Assembly: GCF_011759505.1 (NCBI RefSeq)
Contig: NZ_JAAOYO010000002.1
Coordinates: forward strand, 744,001 to 808,000
Source of the DNA: Curtobacterium salicis
GTDB taxonomy: Bacteria; Actinomycetota; Actinomycetes; Actinomycetales; Microbacteriaceae
Direction of reading: 5' to 3'
DNA length: 64,000 nucleotides
Part shown: piece by piece, positions 57,620-64,000 of the stretch
Layout of the letters: every line of letters begins with the position of its first letter
Position numbering within the stretch: the first letter of the stretch is position 1
Made by a program: the position numbers and the translations under genes
The notes under the pieces: model-generated
What the model was told of the DNA's origin: nothing
Databases searched by the model: none
The model's input: the letters and a program-made list of their open reading frames with translations, nothing else

Positions 57620-58354
57620 GTGACCAGGACGGATGCGCACCACGACCAGGACCGGTTCGACCACCTGCTCGAGGCGGTCGGTGCGGTCCTCGAGCCGAGT
57701 CTCGACGTGCTCGACGCGATGACCCGCGCGGTGGACGCCTGCGTCCGGTGGACCGGCGCGACCGAGGCCGGCATCGTCCTCGCCGACCGGTCCGGCGTGC
57801 TGCACGTGATCGCCTCGTCGAGCGAACGCACCATCGACGCGGAAGAGGCGCAGCTCGGCACCGACGAGGGCTCCTGCATGGACTGCTTCCGGACCGGGCG
57901 CACGATCGACGTGCCGGACGTCAGCACGAAGGCCGCGGACTGGCCGGCCTTCGTCCGCACCATGCACGACCGGGGACTGGTCGGGACGTTCGCCGAGCCG
58001 GTCCGCCTCCGCACCGCGACGATCGGGTCCCTCTGCGTCTTCGCCGACCACGAGCGTGGGCACGACGACCACGACGTCGTGGTGATCCAGCTGCTCGCGG
58101 ACGCAGCCTCGGCCGCCCTGGTCCGGCAGCGTGAGGAGGGCGGGCCGCGCACGCTCGACGAGCAGGTCGCGGACGGCCTGGAGGCACGGGTCGCGTTGGA
58201 GCAGGCGAAGGGTGCGTTGTCCTACCGCCGGGACGTCCCGATCGACGCTGCCTTCCGGATCCTGCAGGAGGCCGCCGCGCGGACCGGCCGCGGGCTCCGC
58301 GCGGTCGCGACGGAGGTCGTCGAACGCGGTGCGGACCTCCGCGAGGTCGCCTGA
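57620..58354 (+). CDS. GAF-ANTAR regulator
   Basis: 244 residues. N-terminal GAF sensor domain (about 15-165, with EGSCMDCFRTGRTIDVPDVS) and C-terminal ANTAR RNA-binding domain (about 185-240, VALEQAKGALSYRRDVPIDA). ANTAR proteins bind two-hairpin RNA elements and prevent transcription termination. Two Cys in SCMDC might add redox sensing. Leaderless GTG. It is convergent with the next two GAF-ANTAR genes. Confidence 0.87.
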   Translation: MTRTDAHHDQDRFDHLLEAVGAVLEPSLDVLDAMTRAVDACVRWTGATEAGIVLADRSGVLHVIASSSERTIDAEEAQLGTDEGSCMDCFRTGRTIDVPDVSTKAADWPAFVRTMHDRGLVGTFAEPVRLRTATIGSLCVFADHERGHDDHDVVVIQLLADAASAALVRQREEGGPRTLDEQVADGLEARVALEQAKGALSYRRDVPIDAAFRILQEAAARTGRGLRAVATEVVERGADLREVA

Positions 58355-58392
58355 CGGCTCGTCGCCGGGCGAGCAGGTGCTGCGCGCTGCCC

Positions 58393-59103
58393 CTAGATCG
58401 TGATGGTGCGTCCGACGACCTGCCGGGCGGTCTCCGCGAGCGGCATCTGGTGCGACCTGGCGTAGCTGCGGAGCAGCTCGAACGCCTGGTCCATGTCGAC
58501 GTCGTGCGTCTGTGCGAGGAACCCCTTCGCCTGCTCGATGACGACCCGGCTGTCGAGTGCCCGCTGCAGCTGCGTCCGTGCGATCGACGCCTGCTCGAGG
58601 CCCCGCTGCTGCAGGATGCTGATCGTGGCGACGTCCGTGAGGGCCTGGGCGGCGACGATGTCCTCGTCGTTGAGGGGACCCGGGTGCTCGCGGTAGAGGT
58701 TCATCGAGCCGAGGGTCTCGTTGCGCAGCCGGAGCGGGATCGCGTGCACGGACGCGTAGCCGAAGAGCTTCGACGCCGCGGCGAAGTCCGGCCAGCGGCG
58801 GTGCAGTTCGTCGAGGCTGCCGACCGTGACGACCTGGCCGGTGCGGTACGCCTCGATGCACGGTCCCTCACCGGCGTCCAGCTGCATGATGCCGACCAGG
58901 GCACTGCGCTCGCTGGTGGAGGCGACCAGTTCGAGTTCATCGGACGGCGTCGCGAGCATGATGCCGGCGGCGCTGACGTCGAACAGGTCGGCCGCCTTGC
59001 CGACCAGTAGCTGGAGCAGTTCGATGACGTCGTAGTCGTCGACGAGGGTGTCGGCGAGGGTGACGAACGTGTCGACGAGGCGGTGCTCTCTGCTCTGCGT
59101 CAT
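58393..59103 (-). CDS. GAF-ANTAR regulator
   Basis: 236 residues. GAF domain (about 10-160, EGPCIEAYRTGQVVTVGSLD) and C-terminal ANTAR helices (VVIEQAKGFLAQTHDVDMDQAFELLRSYAR split across the domain). Second gene of a two-gene operon; ATG shares a base with the stop of the preceding gene (TGATG). Ligand and RNA target unknown. Confidence 0.87.
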   Translation of the reverse strand: MTQSREHRLVDTFVTLADTLVDDYDVIELLQLLVGKAADLFDVSAAGIMLATPSDELELVASTSERSALVGIMQLDAGEGPCIEAYRTGQVVTVGSLDELHRRWPDFAAASKLFGYASVHAIPLRLRNETLGSMNLYREHPGPLNDEDIVAAQALTDVATISILQQRGLEQASIARTQLQRALDSRVVIEQAKGFLAQTHDVDMDQAFELLRSYARSHQMPLAETARQVVGRTITI

Positions 59104-59864
59104 CAGCGGTCCTCTTTCCGTACTGAGTCGGTGGGGTCGGCGGCGCCGGGGTCCCGGAAGTCGATGCGGCGCTCGATGACGCCCTCGGCGATGGTGCGGA
59201 GGGGTTGGCCGTCGGCGAAGGCCCGTGCCCGCAGGACCATGAGCGCGTCGTCGGCGGAGAGCCCGAGCTGTGCCACGACCATGCCGGTCGCCTGGTGCAC
59301 GTGTCGGCCGGCGGGCTGCGTGACGGAGACACTCGAGGAGAGCCTGCCGTCCTGCAGTGCGCGGGTCGTGGAGGAGAGCACGCGGAGCGCCGCCAGGCCG
59401 GCGAGGAGCTTCGCCTCGTCGAGCTCGGCCGGGGCGAGCGGGTCGGTGTCGAACCGGTAGAGCGTGACCGCGCCGATGTCGAACGTCCCGACCGACAGCG
59501 GCAGGGAGACGAGCCCGGCCCAGCCGGATTCCCGGAGCACCACTCGGGCGGAGGGCCAGTCGTCGGCGGCCCCACCGGAACCGGAGGCCGCACTGAGGTC
59601 GTACGCCAGCACCGGCGAGCGGCTTCGGAGGGCGGACCATCCCGGCCCTTCACCGAGCACGACCTGCTGCTCGTCGGAGGCGGCGGAGCGCGGGTCGGAG
59701 GCGGCGATCACAGCGCTGCCGAAGGGCTCGCCCAGGGTGGAGAGCGCTGCTCCGAACACCGGCAGGACGTCCACGAAGGCACTGGCGAGCGCGCCGTCGT
59801 CGCCGCTCTGGAGCCGACGGGCAGCGTCACCGAACGCGCTCATCGCCGTCGGTGTGTCAGGCAT
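59103..59864 (-). CDS. GAF-ANTAR regulator, divergent
   Basis: 253 residues from ATG 59864; ATG 59843 is an alternative, and an in-frame GTG at 59969 lies upstream of the mapped -10 box. The GAF domain (about 30-175) is divergent; the ANTAR domain reads HQATGMVVAQLGLSADDALM then GVIERRIDF. First gene of the operon with 58393-59103. A -10 box TAGGCT (59959-59964, minus strand) implies a leader of about 90 bases before ATG 59864. Confidence 0.82.
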   Translation of the reverse strand: MPDTPTAMSAFGDAARRLQSGDDGALASAFVDVLPVFGAALSTLGEPFGSAVIAASDPRSAASDEQQVVLGEGPGWSALRSRSPVLAYDLSAASGSGGAADDWPSARVVLRESGWAGLVSLPLSVGTFDIGAVTLYRFDTDPLAPAELDEAKLLAGLAALRVLSSTTRALQDGRLSSSVSVTQPAGRHVHQATGMVVAQLGLSADDALMVLRARAFADGQPLRTIAEGVIERRIDFRDPGAADPTDSVRKEDR

Positions 59865-59958
59865 CGTGTGCCGTGGATCGTGCTCGTGCTCGTGCTCATC
59901 GGCGCTCCTGCTGGAAGGGGCTGCAGCGCGGGGGCTGGGTGCTGAAGCGGTGGGTTCC

Positions 59959-60002
59959 AGCCTAGTCACGCGGACTCCACCCGTTCGGAGTTCCCCGTGA
60001 CT
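59959..60002 (-). promoter_or_regulatory. -10 box and 39-bp dyad before GAF-ANTAR operon
   Basis: TAGGCT on the minus strand (59959-59964) abuts a dyad spanning 59964-60002: AGTCACG/CGTGACT outer arms and GGACTCC/GGAGTTCC inner arms. It would sit over the -35 region, so operator function is likely. Confidence 0.5.
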
Positions 60003-60072
60003 ACCGTGGTCCTCGGCAGCCCCAGACCCCGGCCCTCGATCACCACGTTCCCCGTGAACAGCTGGAGTTCCC

Positions 60073-60375
60073 GTGCGCGCACCCCGTCCTCCCGTCCGCC
60101 CAGCCGGCCCACTCGCTCGGCGGACCAGCCCTGTCCGGGCTTCTCGCTCCGTGCCGCTCCGCGTCGCCGGAGCCCGCGCGGTCCGGACACTCGTCGCGCT
60201 CGTCGGCGCCGGCCGGACGGTCGGCCGGTGCGCCGAGTCCCTGCACGACCACCGGTGTCAGCGGCGGGACGGTCACGCCGGGGTCCACGTGGTCGAGGCC
60301 GGCCGCGTGCGACTGCGGTGGCGGGACGGCGCGGTGCCGAGCGACGACTGGCTGCTCGACGCGTTCGAGCCGTGA
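60073..60375 (+). CDS. Small basic hypothetical protein
   Basis: 100 residues, Arg/Pro-rich N-terminus and a more ordered C-terminus (VEAGRVRLRWRDGAVPSDDW). Third codon positions are strongly G/C, and TGGAG lies five bases before the GTG, so it is probably coding. No family recognised. It is 31 bases before the leaderless dcd gene. Confidence 0.5.
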   Translation: MRAPRPPVRPAGPLARRTSPVRASRSVPLRVAGARAVRTLVALVGAGRTVGRCAESLHDHRCQRRDGHAGVHVVEAGRVRLRWRDGAVPSDDWLLDAFEP

Positions 60376-60394
60376 AGTCCGCCGGGTCGGCCAG

Positions 60395-60400
60395 TAGGCT
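60395..60400 (+). promoter_or_regulatory. -10 box TAGGCT of dcd, leaderless
   Basis: TAGGCT ends six bases before the dcd GTG at 60407. Confidence 0.55.
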
Positions 60401-60406
60401 TCCCCC

Positions 60407-60994
60407 GTGCTGCTCTCCGACCGCGACATCACCGCCCAGCTCGACCAGGGCCGGATCGGCCTCGACCCGTACGACGCCGCACTCGTGCAGCCGTCGAGCA
60501 TCGACGTCCGGCTGGACAAGTACTTCCGGCTCTTCGACAACCACAAGTACCCGCACATCGACCCCGCGGTGGACCAGCCCGACCTGACGCGCCTGGTCGA
60601 GACCGACCCGGACGAGGCCTTCGTGTTGCACCCGGGCGAGTTCGTGCTCGGGTCGACGTTCGAGGTCGTCACGCTGCCGGACGACATCGCGGCACGACTC
60701 GAGGGCAAGAGCTCACTCGGTCGTCTCGGGCTGTTGACGCACTCGACCGCAGGCTTCATCGACCCGGGCTTCTCCGGCCACGTGACCCTCGAACTCTCGA
60801 ACGTGGCGACGCTGCCGATCAAGCTCTGGCCCGGCATGAAGATCGGCCAGCTCTGCTTCTTCCAGCTGTCGAGCCCGGCCGAGAAGCCCTACGGATCCGC
60901 CGACTACCAGTCGCGCTACCAGGGCCAGCGTGGTCCGACGGCGTCGCGGTCGGCGCTGAACTTCCACCGGGCGGACGTGTCGCAGCCGCGCTGA
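60407..60994 (+). CDS. dcd: dCTP deaminase
   Basis: 195 residues, trimeric dCTP deaminase/dUTPase fold. Conserved [13 protein letters not shown], the catalytic segment [20 protein letters not shown], and the C-terminal nucleotide-closing tail with [13 protein letters not shown]. In many actinobacteria this enzyme is bifunctional (dUMP-forming); which type this is cannot be told reliably. Leaderless GTG start. Confidence 0.95.
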   Translation: MLLSDRDITAQLDQGRIGLDPYDAALVQPSSIDVRLDKYFRLFDNHKYPHIDPAVDQPDLTRLVETDPDEAFVLHPGEFVLGSTFEVVTLPDDIAARLEGKSSLGRLGLLTHSTAGFIDPGFSGHVTLELSNVATLPIKLWPGMKIGQLCFFQLSSPAEKPYGSADYQSRYQGQRGPTASRSALNFHRADVSQPR

Positions 60995-61057
60995 CCGAGC
61001 GCCTCCCAGCCGGCGGGATACAGACGCACCTGCCGAACCGGAATACGGGATTCTGTG

Positions 61058-61063
61058 TATCGT
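61058..61063 (+). promoter_or_regulatory. -10 box TATCGT, leaderless start
   Basis: TATCGT ends seven bases before ATG 61071. GGAAT and ATTCT (61040-61054) just upstream form an imperfect dyad that could bind the encoded HTH protein. Confidence 0.5.
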
Positions 61064-61070
61064 TGCCCAC

Positions 61071-61595
61071 ATGCCGCCAGCCTCCGCTCGCGCGTCGACG
61101 ACGACGCTCTCCGCCGCCGCGATCATCCGTGAAGCCCGGCTCCGCGCCGACCTGACACAGGTGCAGCTCGCCACCCGGGCAGGCGTCACACAGAGCGTGA
61201 TCAGCACGTACGAGAACGGGCGACGCGAGCCCTCGCTCGCGGCACTGCAGCGGCTGTTGCTCGCCGCCGGCTTCCGTACCGCCATCGACCTGCAGCCCGT
61301 CGCCGAGCCCCTCCCCCTGCGGGATCTCGTCACACGACACCGGGATGAACTCCGAGCAGCCCTGGAGCGGCACGGCGCCGTCGCCGTCCGACAACTCCTC
61401 GATCCCTCCGGACCACACCGCGCCGACGACTGGCCTGCCGACGTCGAACTCGTGGTCGACCTGGCACCCCCGAGCGGCGTGTTCTCGTTGATGCGCATGC
61501 AGGACGACGCCGAGGAGCTGCTCGGGGTCCGGGTCGACGTGCTGGCCGCGGATGCGCTGCCGGACGACGTGCTCGGCCGGGCGGTACCACTGTGA
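61071..61595 (+). CDS. XRE-HTH protein with degenerate MNT nucleotidyltransferase domain
   Basis: 174 residues. Residues about 15-68 form an XRE HTH (LRADLTQVQLATRAGVTQSV, SVISTYENGRREPS). The C-terminal half aligns by eye with minimal nucleotidyltransferase (MNT) antitoxins: DELRAALERHGAVAVR, DVELVVDLAPPSGVFSLMR, DDAEELLGVRVDVLAADAL. The catalytic GS-x-DxD signature is lost: GSxARG is replaced by LLDPSGPHR and the DxD by DVE. The next gene starts inside its stop (GTGA). It probably represses its own leaderless promoter. Call rests on pattern similarity, not a search. Confidence 0.75.
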   Translation: MPPASARASTTTLSAAAIIREARLRADLTQVQLATRAGVTQSVISTYENGRREPSLAALQRLLLAAGFRTAIDLQPVAEPLPLRDLVTRHRDELRAALERHGAVAVRQLLDPSGPHRADDWPADVELVVDLAPPSGVFSLMRMQDDAEELLGVRVDVLAADALPDDVLGRAVPL

Positions 61596-61921
61596 CGTCA
61601 CCCGTCGAGCAGGCCCTCGACGACGTCGTCGTGTGCTGCGACCGCATCCGCTCCTACGTCTCCGACCCGGCACTGCCAGAGGAACTCGTGCACGACGCCG
61701 TCCGGATGCGGCTCGTCGACATCGCCGCCGCGGTGCAGCGCCTGCCGCCGACCGTGACCGCCCACGAGCCCACGGTGCCCTGGTCGCAGGTGTCCGCGCT
61801 CGCCGAACGCCTGACGCGGCGTCCGACCGAGACCCCGCCGTCGGTGTTGCTCGGCACGGCGCGGACCGACGTCCCGGTCCTCTGCGCGGCCGTCCGGCGG
61901 ATGCGGGGCCGCGGCCGCTGA
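61592..61921 (+). CDS. HEPN (HepT-like) protein, degenerate
   Basis: 109 residues, all-helical. The order of segments matches HepT-type HEPN proteins: DDVVVCCDRIRSYV, HDAVRMRLVDIAAAVQRLP, and PWSQVSALAERL. The RNase motif R-x4-6-H that should follow is missing (LTRRPTETP replaces it). Coupled to the MNT-like gene, so the pair has the gene order of an MNT-HEPN toxin-antitoxin module with an added HTH. Probably inactive or repurposed. Confidence 0.65.
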   Translation: MTSPVEQALDDVVVCCDRIRSYVSDPALPEELVHDAVRMRLVDIAAAVQRLPPTVTAHEPTVPWSQVSALAERLTRRPTETPPSVLLGTARTDVPVLCAAVRRMRGRGR

Positions 61922-61940
61922 GACCCAGTCGGGTCGAACG

Positions 61941-62276
61941 TCAGTCGCCGTGCACGATGCACACGGCGTCGAGGTCCAGCGATGCCTCCAGCGCCGCCGT
62001 CACCCCGCGTTCACCGTCGGCGTCGAACGGTGTCACCGTGTCGACCCACCACAGCGGCACCGGCAGCGCCGGCGCATCCGGCAGCAGGCGCGTGACCTCG
62101 TCGAGTTCGTCGACCCGTCGCACGCCGAGCACGGTGATGACCGGGTGGGTGGCGTCGCGGCAGACCTGCATCATCGGGCCGTCGTCCAGCGCCCGGACAC
62201 CCCAGGCGTCGTCGTGGAGCAACAGCGCCTCGGCGACGTCGCGGACCTGCACCTCGCCGCGGCAGAGGAGGGTCAC
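61941..62276 (-). CDS. Hypothetical protein paired with DUF6177-like gene
   Basis: 111 residues, soluble, acidic. VTLLCRGEVQVRDVAEALLL opens the protein and SLDLDAVCIVHGD closes it; no family recognised. GTG 62276 lies one base after the stop of the upstream gene, so they are co-translated. Longer frames to 62711 are antisense to nothing sensible and were not used. Confidence 0.6.
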   Translation of the reverse strand: MTLLCRGEVQVRDVAEALLLHDDAWGVRALDDGPMMQVCRDATHPVITVLGVRRVDELDEVTRLLPDAPALPVPLWWVDTVTPFDADGERGVTAALEASLDLDAVCIVHGD

Positions 62277-62277
62277 G

Positions 62278-63351
62278 TCACGCGGCACCCTGGGACCCCT
62301 GACCGCCGTGCTGCATGGCGTGCGGGCCGAGTGCACCGTCGTCGTGGGCGGGCTCCAGGGGTGCGCCGCCGACGAGCTGCAGGAAGCGGTCCTCGTCGAT
62401 GCGGTCGAGGAACGACTCGAGCGCGGTCCAACCGTCCTCGAACCGGACGACCAGCCCCTCACCGACCTCACCCGCGAAGGTGTCGGTCGTGGTGCGGACG
62501 GGCGGCCACTCGCCGCGGCGGTCCAGGAAACGGGTGGCCTCGGGTCCGACGATGACCGCGAGCGGTTCGGGTTCGCCGTAGCCGACCGCGCGGACCAGGT
62601 GGTCGGCGTCCCCGCGGCGCTGCATGACGACGCCGAAGACCGGCTCCACGTCGCTGGCGACACGGTGCACGGCGTCGAGCAGGCGTGAGGCGAGCTCCGG
62701 GTCCGACCCACCCTCGGGCACGGTGAGGACCGCGGACATCGTCTCGACGACGACCCCGTCGGTCAGGTGCGCGGTCATCGTCGCCGCGAAACCGTCACCG
62801 ATCGCGTAGGACGTGCTGATGCCCGGCGACTCGTGCATCGCGTACTGCGTGACGACCCAGCGGTCCCACGCCGACGTCAGCGGTTCCGAGGTCCCCCACC
62901 GCTTCGGGCAGGTGCCCACCGTCTCGCACAGCGCCTCGATCGCGGAGCCGATGTCGACGGTCCGCTCGTCGTGGTGGCGGAGCGTCAGGTCGATGCTGAT
63001 CTGCCGGACCGAGCCGACGGCGTCGCGGTGCTCCGGGGAGGGCTCCCCGAGGAGCTCCGGTCCTCGCGCGACGAAGTCCTCGATGCCGGCCGCCGGCGCG
63101 CCGGTCCGTCCGTCGCGGAGGGAGCCGTCGGACCCGCGGACCGCCCACGCGGCCCCGTGTGCACCCAGCGCGTGCCGCAGGGCGGGGGTGAGCGCAGCCT
63201 CCGGGCCGGTCCGCAGGACGACTGTCCGTCCGGCGGCCTCGGCACGGCGCAGCAGTGCGTCGAAGGAGTCGGTGAGCCACACCACCGCGGCGCTGGAGTC
63301 CACCACGATGGCTGGGCCGACCACGTCGTCGATGAGGGGATGTCGGACCAT
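62278..63351 (-). CDS. DUF6177-like hypothetical protein
   Basis: 357 residues, soluble. N-terminus MVRHPLIDDVVGPAIVVDSS, then VVWLTDSFDALL, and a middle segment with RQISIDLTLRHHDERTVDIG. The layout recalls DUF6177 proteins of Microbacteriaceae, which can occur near type VII secretion genes, but no ESX gene is in this window. ATG 63351 follows GAGGAACC. Function unknown. Confidence 0.65.
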   Translation of the reverse strand: MVRHPLIDDVVGPAIVVDSSAAVVWLTDSFDALLRRAEAAGRTVVLRTGPEAALTPALRHALGAHGAAWAVRGSDGSLRDGRTGAPAAGIEDFVARGPELLGEPSPEHRDAVGSVRQISIDLTLRHHDERTVDIGSAIEALCETVGTCPKRWGTSEPLTSAWDRWVVTQYAMHESPGISTSYAIGDGFAATMTAHLTDGVVVETMSAVLTVPEGGSDPELASRLLDAVHRVASDVEPVFGVVMQRRGDADHLVRAVGYGEPEPLAVIVGPEATRFLDRRGEWPPVRTTTDTFAGEVGEGLVVRFEDGWTALESFLDRIDEDRFLQLVGGAPLEPAHDDGALGPHAMQHGGQGSQGAA

Positions 63352-63458
63352 TCCGGTTCCTCCTCGGGTCGGTCGTACGAGCTCGTTGATCCCCTCGGAC
63401 GGTACACACGGGCTCCTGGCGGTGTCCGTCGGAGAGCGCGGCTCACAGCGGAGAGACA

Positions 63459-63492
63459 GGGGCGGACGGGAGGCCCGGTGCGCGTCCGCCCC
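63459..63492. other. GC-rich hairpin upstream of tRNA gene
   Basis: GGGGCGGACG (63459-63468) pairs with CGTCCGCCCC (63483-63492) around a 14-base loop containing GGGAGGCC. It lies in the gap between the divergent DUF6177-like gene and tRNA-Gly. Confidence 0.5.
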
Positions 63493-63525
63493 GGGCGTCC
63501 GGCTGGCATCCAGCGGAAGTTCCGC

Positions 63526-63531
63526 TAGGCT
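63526..63531 (+). promoter_or_regulatory. -10 box of tRNA-Gly
   Basis: TAGGCT 25 bases before the tRNA start; the -35 is poorly defined (TGGCAT at 63504-63509). Confidence 0.4.
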
Positions 63532-63556
63532 GGTGCGGTCCCGCTCGACGGGATGC

Positions 63557-63627
63557 GCGAGTGTAGTTCAATGGTAGAACTCCAGCTTCCCAAGCTGGTA
63601 GCGCGGGTTCGATTCCCGTCACTCGCT
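63557..63627 (+). tRNA. tRNA-Gly (anticodon CCC)
   Basis: 71 bases. Acceptor stem GCGAGTG/CACTCGC, D arm with GTTCAATGGTAGAAC, anticodon stem CCAGC/GCTGG around TTCCCAA (anticodon CCC), T arm GCGGGTTCGATTCCCGT and discriminator T. The CCA end is not encoded. It reads GGG codons. Confidence 0.95.
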
Positions 63628-63659
63628 CCGTTCCCTGTCACGCCGCGACCCGCTGGTCG

Positions 63660-64000
63660 TCATCCAGCGAGCAGCCGCCGTGTCCACTCGGCCAGCGCCG
63701 TGGTCGCCCGCCGCGACACCGTGGCGTCGGGCACCATGCTCGTGAAGCCGTGGAAGGCACCCGGCCACACGTGCAACTCGGCGTCGACGCCCGCGGCCCA
63801 GAGCCCGCTGGCGTAGGCCACCGTCTCGTCGCGGAACACCTCGGCGCTGCCGCAGTCGATGTACGTCGGCGGCAGGTCGGCCAGGGCCGTCGCGCGTGCC
63901 GGGGCAGCGTACCCGGACACGTCGTCGGTGCCCCGGCGCTCGCCGAGGTAGGCGTCCCAGCCGAACCGGGTCATCTGCCGGTCGGCGACCCCGACACCGT
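63660..64000 (-). CDS. Alpha/beta hydrolase of the HSL/GDXG esterase type, C-terminal part
   Basis: The frame is open to the right edge; the start lies outside the window, and 113 codons are visible. It has the catalytic Asp region (PTYIDCGSAEVFRDE) and the His in WPGAFHGF typical of hormone-sensitive-lipase-family esterases; the Ser and HGG motifs lie outside. ATG 63974 is an internal codon, since upstream in-frame residues (GVADRQ) continue the family pattern. Convergent with tRNA-Gly. Confidence 0.85.
   Translation of the reverse strand, partial: GVGVADRQMTRFGWDAYLGERRGTDDVSGYAAPARATALADLPPTYIDCGSAEVFRDETVAYASGLWAAGVDAELHVWPGAFHGFTSMVPDATVSRRATTALAEWTRRLLAG

Overview
The window is very GC-rich, has strong G/C bias at third codon positions, and contains many leaderless genes. 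In these, a TANNNT -10 box sits 6-8 bases before an ATG or GTG. Gene content points to an actinobacterium of the Microbacteriaceae, most likely Curtobacterium or a close relative. The C50-carotenoid operon of crtE, B, I, Ye, Yf and Eb, the plant-sugar uptake and glycosidase genes, and families such as DUF3151, DUF3140 and the Rv2629 type all fit. The genus is inferred, not proven.

Region 1 (1-14815) is a cell-surface and exopolysaccharide locus. It opens with the end of a repeat-bearing surface protein and a DUF3060 lipoprotein. A translationally coupled operon follows (1928-11567): Wzz/tyrosine-kinase, CapE, CapF and CapG (the UDP-N-acetyl-L-fucosamine pathway), Wzy-like polymerase, Wzx-like flippase and two GT4 glycosyltransferases. 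A convergent operon (11652-13573) holds the initiating sugar transferase and a WbuB-like transferase. A membrane acyltransferase lies divergently from it. The two operons meet at a bidirectional terminator, and a shared decamer lies at both operon promoters.

Region 2 (14830-29074): an ankyrin-repeat protein; a LacI-controlled operon for uptake and cleavage of a beta-glucoside oligosaccharide (family 5 binding protein, two permeases, dual ATPase, alpha/beta hydrolase, GH1); a GntR/MFS pair with an operator between them; and a two-gene operon of an acidic disordered protein and an aeRF1-superfamily protein of the Rv2629/Balon type.

Region 3 (29300-38579): a GH2 beta-galactosidase, DUF3151 and DUF3140 proteins, an ABC-F ATPase with a structured leader, an SDR, a YihY/BrkB membrane protein and a frameshifted MBL-fold hydrolase.

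Region 4 (38740-44641): the carotenoid operon on the minus strand, head to head with idi; the two -10 boxes overlap.

Region 5 (44787-57494): a secreted protein; CorA behind a leader with a small His-rich ORF; a LacI regulator with the MmsA/MmsB/ChvE-type sugar ABC operon and matching operators; a MarR/quinone-reductase pair; a sigma factor with a membrane partner; and a CopD-CtaG fusion.

Region 6 (57620-64000): three GAF-ANTAR proteins, a small hypothetical protein, dCTP deaminase, a two-gene module resembling a degenerate XRE-MNT antitoxin and HEPN toxin, two proteins of unknown function, tRNA-Gly(CCC), and the end of an HSL-type esterase. No insertion sequence, phage gene or CRISPR array was seen.
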